NCBI GenBank assembly: GCA_002105175.1
Contig: MCGE01000007.1
Span: forward strand, 682,001 to 746,000
Reading direction: 5' to 3'
DNA length: 64,000 bases
From: Absidia repens
Lineage: Eukaryota; Mucoromycota; Mucoromycetes; Mucorales; Cunninghamellaceae
Numbering within the stretch: the first letter of the stretch is position 1; each line of letters starts with the position of its first letter. The position numbers and the translations under genes are program-made. The notes under the pieces were generated by a model that saw only the letters and a program-made list of their open reading frames with translations, was not told the DNA's origin and ran no database searches. Of the stretch, positions 10,701-22,018 are shown piece by piece.

Positions 10701-12007
10701 TTAAAAAGTCAACCACCTTTTATTTTTAACAACGATCAACACCGTTCAGCGATGGTGGTTTGTTTGTGACAGTTTAAAATTGGAAGTATTTCAGAATTAT
10801 CTGCTTTTTATAGCAACCTCCACCATTCGACATTGACAGTGTGGTCGTTGTTTCTTCATTGCGTACCCTCATAGCTTACCTTATGTTACGTTTACCTTGA
10901 AATAAAAAATATTTATATGACGTCAATAGATGCTTTCAATAATATAGAGCATATTATATGCTCTGTTTTTATGTGATATAAGGGATTACACTTCAAAAAC
11001 GGCTTGGTATCCCTGCGTGCCATTTTTACTTCTCACGCCCCAGGATATACCGCTACGCTCGTCTCCACGTAGACTCAGAAAAATTCCATACCATTCAACT
11101 CTTGAGATATAGTAAAGAAAAATATAGTCCGCGAAAAAGAGCTATTGTTGCTGATTTATTACACTATTGAAAAAACCACGCGTTCCTCAAGGTCTAAAAG
11201 AAGACACTGGTATTTCCCAGTGTCTGTTATATAAGGTACCACAAAAAAAAGTACCGCTTTGATTTGGTCGGGGAAGTATCTAGGATATAATATATATCTT
11301 CTGAATACTAGAAGAGCTTACTGTCAGCACGTCGTATCAACAAAAGCTACTCAACTACTTATAATGCTCTGTCTATTTCATATAATTGCTTCTCCTAAAT
11401 GGCATATACAGTATGTGTTGTAGAAAAAAACAGGGCGTATGTGCTCATAGCCTCCCACTCATGTAATTGTTGGGTACGAGGTGAACAGCTGCGATATTTC
11501 ATATTCTTGTGGATATCCTCTAGATCTAGCCCCTTGTGCTATACCTAATGCACATATATTGCGTATAAAAAAACCATTCTATGTATTTTTTGTCGCGTAT
11601 GCCAGCCGTGCTTCTGTGAGCAGTTTATCTTTAGACCTAAGCGTTATGCTCAGAGCTCGGTTTACTAGACTCCAGAAACAAAGTTGGGGGGTAGGAGAGT
11701 AGGTGGAGTTTCCAAATTGGTTTTGAAAAATAGCGGTAACATAAATTTACTGTGTTTGATGCATAAAATGCCATGAAACAAAAAATAAATAAATAGGAGA
11801 TAGGCTCATGGAATGAATATCTACTGCAGAGAATGATATTCATACATTCGGTTTTTATAACGATTTATCGGAATATTATTTTATGCGGTGATCGTAGAGG
11901 GGGAAAGCTCAGCACAGTAATATACGTACCATAACATTTATCTCTATATACAATAAGTTATAATTCTTTAAATCAGGGAGGGGGTCCCGTGTTCGTGCCT
12001 GCCAAAG

Positions 12008-12106
12008 TCAACACTTTTTCAGCGTCCGTCATAGTCAGCACCTTTCAGCATCCATCACAGTCGACGAGTTTCATCTTCCATCATAACCAACACTTTTCAG
12101 TACCCA
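12008..12106. repeat. degenerate 26-27 bp tandem repeat, four units
   Basis: Units begin at 12008, 12035, 12061 and 12088. The pattern is TCAACACTTTTCAGCATCCA followed by TCACAG or a variant, with about 65-80 percent identity by eye. A further isolated TCAACACTTTTCT occurs near 12175. No coding function is evident. Confidence 0.6.
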
Positions 12107-12534
12107 ATGCTCTCAATTTATGTAATTCTTTTTTCAGGCAATCATAGCAGCAGTTCTCTTTTTAGGAACCAGAGTCAACACTTTTCTCAAATTCTCATCG
12201 CATAAAAAGTAATAAAACTGCTTGGAGACAAGAAGTAAAAAGTAGTAAAACAATAACGATTTATTTCCATATAATAGCTATTCTACAAACTACAATATCT
12301 GATCTTCGTATACTATTTCTATGGGGTGCCATATACGCGATATTGAGCAAGACAAGCAAGTCTTTTCAAACATAGATATATAGAGCATCACCTAGCAAAA
12401 AGCAAGCTATCCATTCCAAAACCATAATCACTAAATGACGACTTGTGGCTACCCGTCGTATCACTATTCCACACCAATAGCTCGTTGCCAAACACGCCTT
12501 ACCCTCCTTCACAAAACAATTTGAAATGTATTGA

Positions 12535-12625
12535 ATCCTACATCTAAAATGAAAGGGTTTCCCCATGTCCTTTGTCATGCCCCTTTTTCAAAATCCTCTA
12601 AATCTAAAAAAATCCCACTTCATGA
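12535..12625. repeat. short-form dispersed repeat fragment
   Basis: Carries GAATCCTACATCTAAAATG, then AAAGGGTTTCCCCATG, TTTCAAAATCCTCTAAATCT and ATGATCACTAG. This matches the core of copies A-D and the downstream part shared with 45080-45180 and, inverted, with 410-510. Probably a truncated relic. Confidence 0.6.
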
Positions 12626-13601
12626 TCACTAGACCTTTGAAGGACCTCAAGACAAAAGAAAAAATTACGAAAACACAGCTTTTAAATATTCAATTGAAAT
12701 TCCGCATATTTGGCCAAAGCACTTTTTTTTTTTTGCGCAGAGATAAACATTGAGTACCAGTAAAAATTGACACAATTACAAAATAAAATAGTATATACAT
12801 GAGTGATAATAGAATGGCGACTGTGGGCACCGTAATAATATAAAGCTACAAACTGCAATAAAGTCGTTCGCATATGACTGTGAGTGTTCTATAAACTGCA
12901 AAGTGTACGAAGTCCCCTCAAATGATTGTAAGTCACTTTATTTGAGTTCTGCCCTTTAAGGCAACGACATACCGGCCAATGTAGGTAGGCGCGCCGAAGA
13001 GTCGCTCCATCGACCTACCACTGGAATGGACAGTGCAGTTAATTATACATATAAATTTGGGTGGGGCAACGTGTGCATTGTTTGCAAAATTGATACCTTG
13101 ACCAGCAATTTGAATCTTGGAAGCAAAAACAAAACCAACCAGCAAATCATGTGATAAAAGTAATAGAATTCATTGTTAAACATCCGCCCTAAATTTCATT
13201 TTTTGGGTAGAAGGAGCAGCAGTGTTAAGTAACTACTTGGCACCCATATGCTCTATATATAGTATAAAGTCATATGTTTCATTGTTTTGATTCTAAAATA
13301 AAATAAAAAAGAAATATATTGCTCTACAGTGCAGTATAGTACATACAATGTTATCCCTGACGCTCGTCGGACCGCAAAATTAACATAAAATAAAAACAAA
13401 TACATAAATATATCAACAACAGCAGGCAATCGAAGTCAAAGAGAAAAAGGCAAAGTGTATAATTATGTTTTCTTTATTATATATGTGCAAAAAAAAGAAG
13501 GAATGGAAAGGAAGAGGCTAAAAATAAATACAAGTGGGAGTGATGACATAAAGGAAATAATACGATAAAGTGAGGGGGAAAGGTGGGGGGAGCAAAATCA
13601 A

Positions 13602-14267
13602 TTACGGGGATGAAAAGTGATACCAAATACCAACGGATAGCAAGAGAAGGAAGAGAAAAATACAAAAAGTAATAGACATGATTCGATTGATCCATTGCCA
13701 TCGATGGGCCATTTTCCCGTACCGGTCAGCATGACGTGGCCAGAACGCACCCACCCACCAAAGTAATGGACAAAGAAATCCGAACCAAAACAGGAACAAC
13801 CCTAATGGCCAACGCCCAGCATCGTCTATGATGACATCGTTCTCCTCCGCCCAGGAGTTTTGATGGTGCTGCCTTGATGGTGATGAGACGTCGCCATGTT
13901 TTTCGATTTCCGGAGCTGTTGATGGTGATACCCTTCCCATCTTTTTCTTAGATTGTTGTGGCGATGAAGACGGAATTTGTTGTGATAGTTGTGACCATAA
14001 TTCGGGAATACTGTAAATGTGATGGTTATCATGGTGCTGTCGCTGTGTTGTTGAATCGAATGGTGTTGCTGGGGGGTTCTGTTGGTTTTGATGATGTTGA
14101 ACTGGCGCCTTTTGTTTTCCGCTTTCCTGATTAGGCATAACGACGGAGGCTGTGCCAGAGTCATTAGGTGGAGAAGAGGGACTTGGTGTGCCTGATTTGT
14201 ATGATAAAAGTTGTTCAGTAAGTTGGCTTGACCACCGTGGTAAGTAGTCGTTTCGAGAAGTAGACAT
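13602..14267 (-). CDS. hypothetical protein with two C-terminal membrane segments
   Basis: Uninterrupted 221-aa reading frame starting at the ATG at 14267, directly downstream of a poly(A) tract that could be its promoter. The first 150 residues are low-complexity, Ser/Pro/Gln/His-rich and probably disordered. Residue 151 onward is ordered: GRWPLGLFLFWFGFLCPLLW forms a Trp-rich membrane segment (about 154-175), followed by WVGAFWPRH, a basic stretch, and a second membrane segment (about 197-215). Both ends would face the same side, with the long N-terminal region probably cytosolic. The Trp/Gly/Pro pattern of the hairpin looks conserved-protein-like, but I do not recognise the family. No intron is needed. 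Confidence 0.65.
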   Translation of the reverse strand: MSTSRNDYLPRWSSQLTEQLLSYKSGTPSPSSPPNDSGTASVVMPNQESGKQKAPVQHHQNQQNPPATPFDSTTQRQHHDNHHIYSIPELWSQLSQQIPSSSPQQSKKKMGRVSPSTAPEIEKHGDVSSPSRQHHQNSWAEENDVIIDDAGRWPLGLFLFWFGFLCPLLWWVGAFWPRHADRYGKMAHRWQWINRIMSITFCIFLFLLLLSVGIWYHFSSP

Positions 14268-14492
14268 CGGAGGCTATGCAACTAGAAGAAAAAAAAAAAA
14301 AAAAGGAAAAAAAAAAAGGAAAAAAGAGACGACAGGGACACAAAAAGTATATTTTTTATTTCATTTTCGCTGTATGATATCGGAACGACTGCCCCGGAGA
14401 CCACACCCACAACAACCCATATAAAGACATAGCGACTCTAAACACACACACGCTTGTATATACTTCTATTATCTAGCTATCACTAATTGTAA

Positions 14493-15141
14493 CTATTGAT
14501 GGTCCCCTGCTATTTGTGCTGGTAAATATCGCTGTTCCATCCTAACAAAAATATCCATATGAGTGTATGGGTGTAAGAGAACCTGTAGTTTTATTGTTTG
14601 ACTTGCCATTATTTTTGTTGTTGTTATTGGGTTCACCTTGTATCACACTTTGTTGTTGTAAGAGGGATGAGACTTGTTTCGCCAGTGCTAATTTCTAAAC
14701 AGTCAAACATATATGTATGTATAGTCATTTTTAACGTTTAATATAGTCAATTGGTGATGATCGTACTGTTTTTTTTATATTACTTACCTCGTCTAGAATT
14801 TCGATGTTGGTCTCGTCCTTGAACTGCATAAATCTTGCATAGGTTTCCTTTTTTGCAGCTATTTGTAAAAAACGAAAACAAAAACAAAAACAAAAAAACA
14901 CAAAAAAACAACTATTAGTAAGGTATATCAATTGAGAATACAATATAACAATAAGTGAATATCTCTTACCTTGAATGGCTGGAATATCGTCTATCAATGG
15001 AAAGGATAAAAAAAAAAGTGTGAATCACTTGTCGTTGCCGTTGAATTTTTAATGCCACTACTTACTTCCGAAGACTAGTTTTTGAGTTTTCAATAACTGC
15101 CTATACGCAGCAACAACTGCTTGTTTTGAGGGTGTGCTCAT
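14493..15141 (-). CDS. MZM1: LYR-motif complex III assembly factor (Mzm1/LYRM7)
   Basis: At least four exons: 15066-15141, 14970-14990 (21 nt), 14788-14858, and a last coding exon beginning at 14694. The N-terminus MSTPSKQAVVAAYRQLLKTQ carries the LYR-type helix (AYRQLLKTQKLVFGND), followed by an ETYARFMQFKDET segment and VSSLLQQQSVIQGE. The SVIQG ending matches human LYRM7, and Mzm1 has a similar LVQG. The family chaperones the Rieske iron-sulfur protein in the mitochondrial matrix before insertion into complex III. The 3' end is uncertain. Read straight through, the frame stops at 14542; use of the TTTTTGTTAG acceptor near 14543 would extend it to a stop near 14493. About 105-115 aa either way. 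Confidence 0.75.
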
Positions 15142-15524
15142 TAGATTAATGAGAACGAGAGAAAGGCGGAATGACGGGAACAAAGAAGAAAAAATAAGAG
15201 AAAAAAAAAGAATATGGGGTTGTTATAAAACTCCGCCCAAACCCAGCATTTCAAATTCATCCAGGTACAATATGACGTTGATGGTGAGACAACAGTATAG
15301 CATATATGGTAGTCTCATGATCCTCATCATCCGTATACACACGGCCCCTCATCCACTCACCCTCTATTTCTATTATAGATATATGATGATAGTGATAATA
15401 ACAATCTATTCTTTTATTTTTATTTGCATAGTAATAATAATAAAAAAAGAGAGAAGGGGTTCAACAAATACAAAAACACGAAGGCCAAGTCTTTGTGATG
15501 AAAGGAGGGGTAATAGCTATGAAT

Positions 15525-16277
15525 CTAAGTGTACAGTTCGTTGATATCATCACCCAAGAAAGGTACTGATTCACCTTGAAGATCGACTTGTTCCAAGAAC
15601 TTGAGAGGGAATTCGACCAAATGACCACGGACTTGATCCAATGTATCAACGATCAATTCCACAGGCATATCAGGATCGTGTACGTGACCAATTTCAATCT
15701 TTTCAGGGTCAGGGTAGAACGCATGGTATTCTTCCCAAGTGGTCACTATATAAGAAAAATAAACCATCAATCTTCAGTATTCACCCCATCCCTCTCTATT
15801 TATCAATATTACCATTATCATCGGGTACACAATGGAACACTTGACGGAAAGCTTCGGTATTCTTGCGAGCAGTCGAGTTCCACAAGTCCAAAGTATCCTC
15901 ATCCAAGGGATCTTGAACCAACTTGTCTTCACGAGAGTGGAGGCTATCAATTTGAGGCACTGGTAAAGGCAACATATCATCGGTCACCTTATCCGTAGGA
16001 TGGTCGGGAATCAAACCAAGATGTTCTTTCCACAATTTACGACGTAATTGAGTAGCAAATTTGCTGACTTCACACTACATATATAAAAATATGGAGACGA
16101 TGAGTGATGAACCCATTGGAGACAATAATCACACGCTACACCCTACTTACATCCTTTCCATTGATTTGAGAAGGAACCATTTCCTGATCTTCGACAACCA
16201 AGGCAATTTCAGAATCACGATCACCGCATTGAGAGCGGTCGTTCAAATTGGAAGAGCCCATGATAACAAGGCGATCT

Positions 16278-16311
<34 letters not shown>

Positions 16312-18934
16312 TCAGCAGTGAATTGATATGCTTTTTCTAAAAAATAGGGGCATGGGTCATACCATCAGCAATCAGCAATTTGGCATGAATGTAAAGTTCT
16401 TCAGAAACAAAGTCATGAGACACCCAAGGAGAGCGACTCTTGTGGTGACGGCGACGATGGTGACCATGACGATGTTCATCTCCATATTCACCTACAGTAG
16501 CAAATTCTACTTCATCTTCCACATTATCGTCAACAGTAGAGTAACCTTCCACAGTTGTAAGGACATCTTCCACCACCGAGCGCTTGATACGGTCATGGCT
16601 ACGTAAACTGTAGAATCGGATGTAATCGTGAGCATTGATACCAGCAGCTTCCAATTGTTCAATGATACTCTTTCCACCACGGCAAATAGACACATATTGG
16701 TAATGCATGACCAATCTACATAAAATAAAAGAGTAAGTCTAACATTCCCATTACAAGAAAAAAAAAAGTCGGACTTTACCTGGCAGTGGCTGCTTCTTTT
16801 GTGCTCAAATCAGCAGGGAAAGCAGGCATCAATGGCATAAGCACAAATACCTTGAACTTTTCTTGTTCTTCATGAGCACGGACAATACGCTTAACAATGG
16901 CAGCACCGATTTGGTTCTTAAGAATGTAATCCTTGTCTTCAGAGGTGGCAGTGACTAAATAATAATAATAATAATTGAATAATGAGCATGGATAATTTAA
17001 AGCGGCGTTTCAAATACTTACTGAAGAATTGATTTTCAATATGGATAAAGTGCTTGGATCCCAAAATGGCTTCAATGTAAGCGTTTTGAATAGAATGCTA
17101 CGGAGAAAAAAAAAGTGAGTATCAGCTCATATCACTCAACTCAGCCCAACCTAACCCAACTTACTTCGAGATTGATGCCCAAACTCCAGTCAGCGCTACT
17201 ACGCACCACTTGAGTACGACAGGTACCAGTAACACCTCGAGTACCATGGCGATAACGGCGTGCTTGGGAGGGTTGGTTTTCGAACCCGCGTTGCTTATTA
17301 CCAACAAAGCCACCAAGAGGAGGTTGTAAGAATGGAATGGCATCATTGTTTTTGGCTTTTTCATTCTTGACGAAGTTCCAGCGTTCAATAAAGTGCTTTG
17401 CAACATCCAATACAGGGCCACCAAGCTATTGTAAAAAAAAAAAAGAATGGTCAGCGTTTTGTCACACCTAAAAGCCAAGAGCTCAAATGTCACACAGACG
17501 CAAATGAAAAAAAAAACCAAACTCACCATGCAAAGCGACATGTCGTGCCATGGCATTCTTGGAACAACGGTCTTGTCAATCAAGCGCATATCCCAGTTTT
17601 TAACTATATCAAGTAAAATGTAAAAGATATAAAAAAAAGGAGCATATATAAATGATAAAAGCAGGAGGATACTAAAAATATATCACACACTTACCTTCTT
17701 CAAAGTCACGCACACGGGCATCACTGTAATCTTGACCTAAGAAAGAAAATTAAATTCATCGGTGAGTTTCATACTATTTTATTTTCGTTCATTTGTTTCT
17801 TTGTTTACCTGGGAAAACTTCAAGCAAAGGGTCTTGATTCGTGAAATCGGCCAAACGATGAGCATGAGTATCCCAACGACTGTAAAGAAAAGTGTGTGAG
17901 AATGAGCTTTTTTTGCCGTTCTTTTCCAGTTCTCCAACAAACCTACCCGAAACAAAGATCGATACCACCCAAGAACGCAATCTTGTTATCAACAACCACA
18001 AATTTTTCGTGATGAGACCAGAAGAAAGTACCACCCACATCGTGATTAGGATGACGTTGGACTACAATAACAAAACAAAGCAGCAATGATCACTAATCCC
18101 TACTCGCTGTGATTTCATTATGTCCCTTAAAGCGACTTACCAATGATATTTTCGTGTAAAGCTTGAAGGGTTTCCTTGGTATGCTTGCTGTCAAGTGTCA
18201 AAGCCAATTTTACTTCCTATAGTAAGGATCATTATCAGTAGAAAAAATGTTAGTGTTACCAAGCAGTAGGATCTTCCGTTTTTCCCATCATTCTTTTTTT
18301 TTCTTTTTTGGTTATACCTTGTACACGACAATGTAGATTTTTACACCTTGTTCGGCCTTTCGTTGTAATAAAGCATCCAAACGGTATTCTGGGTACTTGG
18401 CACATGGACGACGCATATACTAAAAAATATAAATATATATATAAAAGTTAAACCGGTCCCTTAATACTGCCGATTTGTTTGTTTGCTTGCTTGTTTGTTT
18501 TATTTGCTTACCAATTCAGGAGTCTAATTATTAATTTAAAGAATAAATACAAGAGGTATTTTCAAACGTTAAAAAAATATATCGTCATCATCATTCAAAA
18601 CTGCATTTCCACGTTGCTGTCTTCTTACCAACCACCAATCTTCAATGAAGATGACTTCTTTAGCATGTTCAATAGCTTCAGACACGGCCCTAGTCATATA
18701 AAATCGAAGTGAGCAATTGGTTGTTATTTCGTTTTATCGGGGCGGGAGAAGAGTATTTTACCAGCAGTAATCTTGACCATCCACAAAATGTTTGACTTGA
18801 GCGCCATGACGGACAGGAGCAAAGGATTCATATCTATGGGATTCCGCGTTCAACTGTTCTTCGCGTCTTTCTTCTTCGTTATCACCATCAAAGAGATCGC
18901 TGACTCGCGCAAATAAAGTGTTAAAAATTGACAT
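15525..18934 (-). CDS. phospholipase D, two HKD motifs, no PX/PH
   Basis: Sixteen exons: 18762-18934, 18629-18689, 18512-18523, 18318-18419, 18141-18216, 17947-18061, 17809-17879, 17695-17736, 17527-17603, 17165-17425, 17022-17097, 16780-16954, 16363-16715, 16151-16275, 15813-16074, 15525-15745 (733 aa, in frame throughout). The protein starts directly in the catalytic region: FIEDWWLTPELYMRRP, first HKD in SHHEKFVVVDNKIAFLGG (His159, Lys161, Asp166), ENQFFITAT, and second HKD in YIHAKLLIADDRLVIMG (His525, Lys527, Asp532) followed by SSNLNDRSQ. This is the eukaryotic PLD1/Spo14 class that makes phosphatidic acid from phosphatidylcholine. PX and PH domains are absent, and there is a His/Arg-rich insert (HRHGHHRRRHH) before the second HKD. 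The 12-nt third exon encodes TPEL within the conserved WWLTPELY motif. Confidence 0.92.
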
Positions 18935-19340
18935 TCTTTTTTTGAGAAAAAAAAAAATAGAGGAAAGAGAAGCGAAAAAATTCGCCCGCTCTTTTTTTTT
19001 TCTAAATAAAAATGGAGGGGTGACATTTTGGTGTAACACCGAATGCAACTTAAAAAAATAAAGGTACCACCGTGATTAAATTTTTATAGACTTTTCTTTA
19101 ATGGGCATCATGTCCGAGTTTTTCTATTCAATTCAATGACAATAACGAAGAATGATTTTATTTTTTCTAAAAGGGGTCTAAAAATATATATGTAAAAAAA
19201 AGTTACTATGAAGGGAATGATAATGTAAATAATAATGAACTAGAGAGGATGATGATGAAAGTAGTAAAGGGAAGGAGAGAGGAGGGAGAGCTAAACTAAC
19301 ATCACCAGCACCACCGCCAGCACTAAATAAACTAGGAGAA

Positions 19341-21581
19341 TCACATGGAGGCCACACTGTCATCCATATCACTTTCAGCCATGTCATCTTGTTCGTCAGC
19401 TTCTTCCAAAAACATGTCTTCATCCTGGTTGAAAAATATGGGAGTGCGTGAGCGGTCAATGAAAAAAAATTCTTCCTCAAAAAGATGTTCTGCTTACCTT
19501 GTCTTCGTCCAAAATATCATCTTCCAGATCGTAGTCCAAGTCATCCGAGTGATCATCATCATCATCATCATCATCATCCGAATCATCCGAATCGTCCGAG
19601 CCATCACTACCTTCGATAGGTTCCAGAGCTAACAACGCATCTTCTTCTTCCAACTGTGCCCGTTTTGCCTGCATATCTAATTGTTGTTGAATCATTTCCA
19701 CGCGTCCACGAAGCGCCAGCACCTTGGGCAGAGTATTGGTAGCATGAAGTGACAGCATTTCCGAGAGAGCTGCCAATTGATTAATAACCACGTCGTCGGT
19801 CATAAGATGGCGGTAATAAAATGAGACCACACGCTTCAGCCACAGAGATGAAGATCGAGCTTCTTCTACCGTTCGTCCTTGTAAATCGTCCGCCAATACA
19901 GTCACAATGAACCGAAGAGAGCCCAACGGTAAGCGTCGCACCAATGTGTCCACTTGCTCCACGTCTACTGATGACCCTTTCATGATCCGGAGCGTCGCCT
20001 TCTTATCTTCTAATTGCAATGCCTTGATCAGTTGTTCAGGGGTATGTTGTGTTACTGCTGCTGTCGTGTCGAGCTCCATGTTATCGTCCTCGTCATCGTC
20101 GCTGCTGACTTCCTCTTCACCTTCGGTATTTTGCGTGACACTGGCGGTTTGTCGAGTCAAAACGATTTCTTTCTTGTCGTCAGTAACATCCTTTATAAAT
20201 GATGATATGTGAGTGTGAGATTTGCATATTTTAATTTTACAGTTATTTTTGTTTTCCTTACCACAGTTTCCAGTAATGGTCGGGCACTAGATCCACGGGC
20301 AATTACCACGGCATGACCAGTCTTGTTGTTGTTGTTGGATCGAGTCAATCTGGCCCAAAGGACAGGAATTTGATCTTGTTTGGACGCCATGACTTTAATG
20401 GTGGTTGTGGGCGCTGGGATCGTACCGGGTGCTGCTTGTGATTTCCAAACGGTGACTGTGCCTTTATCCGATACTGTCAACAATGTCAAATCCTGAGGTG
20501 TGGTGCTGGTCAAATCCAAATGCCGTACGCCGTCATCATTATTCACCAAAATGCTATGTGTGGGTTTGCTGGAGATCTTTTTATCCTTGCTACTGCCGTG
20601 CTGTGTGTTCCATAATTCAATCGACTTCTTTCCGTTGCTACTAACCAAAGTCGACCCATGTTGTGAGAATGCAAGTTGTTGGATGCTGTGTTTATCTTGG
20701 CATTTGAAAGTCTATTTTTTTGTCAGTCAGTTAATATCATTTTCTAATTTCAACTTGAAAGAGTTTCTTTTTCTTACTTTGATGATTTGCCCCTTGCCAA
20801 TGTCCCATAATTCAATCTGTCCTTCGCCTCCGACAGCCAATAACGAGTCGTCGTTATTCACAGCCAATGCATGAGTATGCTTCAGATTTGTTTTCCATTC
20901 TCTAGTAGTAAAATATAATAAAATAAAAAGTTAGCATCCCATAAAATGTTGCTGATAGATTCATTTATTCAACATATGCATATATTACTTACGAGACGGG
21001 CTGGTCTTTTTCTACGGACCATGCCACAATAGCTCCAGTATGTGATAAAAAGTAAAGATGGGTACCGTTCGTGTTGAGAATCACATCCACCAGTCGGCTA
21101 TCCGTGACACCTGGCAATTTTTTGATAATCCTTTCTTGTTCCACAGAGTAAATCCAAATAGATCCTACATCTGTACCGAGGACAACCACCTTGTTTTTCA
21201 CAACCTTTGTCTTCGTCTTTTTGCCTTGCTTTTTCTATATACACCAAGAAGAAAGAGATACAATGAATATAACCGTCAATTCCCTCTTTTTATCTCTTTC
21301 TATGAACTTGCCTTGGATGATTCGATCCTTTCTTGTTGCGCATTGGTTACCATGGTGCCCCAAGATAAGCAGCTGATCGATTCTTTTGATTCCAAATCAT
21401 GGTCGTGTGTCATTTGTCCTGATCCCACCCCGTAAAGTCGTAGTCGATCGCGATCAATACCTTCTGTCACCGTTGCAAAGTATTCGCTTTCTAAACCATG
21501 ATCAAACGATGCAAAAAGGAAATCCGTGACCTTTTCAGTAGCTGTAGCAATGCTGTCTGTCTTCTTGAGTGTCTTGCCCAT
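19341..21581 (-). CDS. UTP5: Utp5/WDR43 nucleolar WD40 protein (t-UTP, SSU processome)
   Basis: Six exons: 21312-21581, 20993-21234, 20778-20901, 20262-20711, 19498-20190, 19341-19424 (620 aa; yeast Utp5 is 643). WD-type repeats fill the first two thirds, with VLGTDVGSIWIYSVE, LYFLSHTGAIVAWSVE, LLAVGGEGQIELWDIG, ELWNTQHG and LTVSDKGTVTVWK. The C-terminal part (about 390-560) is a helical Utp12-type domain (TPEQLIKALQLEDKKATLR, LVRRLPLGSLRFIVTVLADDL), followed by a long Asp/Ser/Glu acidic tail. Family role: RNA polymerase I transcription-coupled pre-18S rRNA processing in the nucleolus. Intron 1 has a GC donor (AAG then GCAAGT). The gene is head-to-head with the SMG6-like gene across about 440 bp containing two long poly(T) runs. 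Confidence 0.9.
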
Positions 21582-22018
21582 GATTTAAATGTATGAATAA
21601 AAAAAAAATAATCTAAAGGAAAAGCAAACCTTTTTTTTTTTTTTTTTTTTTTTTTGTCTCGGTTGGGAAAAAAATTGAATCGACAGTCACCACTCATCTT
21701 TTTGATCACCGCAGCAGAACATGCGCATCGAGTTTTTATGCCCTTCTTTTCCACCTCCCTCTTTTCTTTACCTTCCACCTTTTTTTTTTTTTTTTTTTTT
21801 TTTTTGCTCTTCCTTATCTTGGCTCAATGTGGCTATTGGAAAAGTTGATAGTCGTTTCTCAAAATCCATTATTGAAGTTATCTCCCTCTTTTTCTTAACA
21901 TTTGTTTTATATTCCAACACCTTTATATATATTTACGTTCTTCGTCTTTTATTTTTCATCTTCCTCTTTATATTTTTTATTTTTTACCCCTTCTATTTGG
22001 CTGCTTATCAAACTCTAT
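21582..22018. promoter_or_regulatory. bidirectional promoter region, UTP5 / SMG6-like
   Basis: Two homopolymer T tracts of about 25 nt each (near 21631-21655 and 21780-21805) lie between divergent start codons 437 bp apart. Such dA:dT tracts typically exclude nucleosomes in fungal promoters; that function is inferred here. CT-rich and TA-rich sequence precedes the plus-strand start at 22019. Confidence 0.5.

Larger units (their letters stand above)
9111..13601. other. 4.5 kb gene desert
   Basis: No reading frame here shows splice-supported extension, recognisable family motifs or sustained codon bias; those over 60 codons look random. It contains repeat copy B (about 9550-10700), a short-form repeat (about 12535-12625), a degenerate 26-27 bp tandem repeat (12008-12106) and scattered AT-rich tracts. 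The first few hundred bases (9111-9300) are probably the promoter of the rhodanese/dioxygenase gene. Confidence 0.6.

Noticed and set aside
12933..13145. 70-codon minus-strand frame in the gene desert with protein-like composition
   Set aside because: No recognised motif and no neighbouring exon with compatible splice signals.
15134..15544. 136-codon plus-strand frame between MZM1 and the phospholipase D gene
   Set aside because: It overlaps the start of one gene and the end of another on the opposite strand and reads low-complexity intergenic AT-rich DNA.
17161..17589. 142-codon minus-strand frame within the phospholipase D gene
   Set aside because: Out-of-frame shadow of phospholipase D exons 9-10 reading through an intron.
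21902..22018. In-frame N-terminal extension of the SMG6-like protein with a hydrophobic run resembling a signal peptide
   Set aside because: The stretch is CT/TA-rich leader DNA, and SMG6 is a cytosolic/nuclear protein; the ATG at 22019 gives a sensible start.
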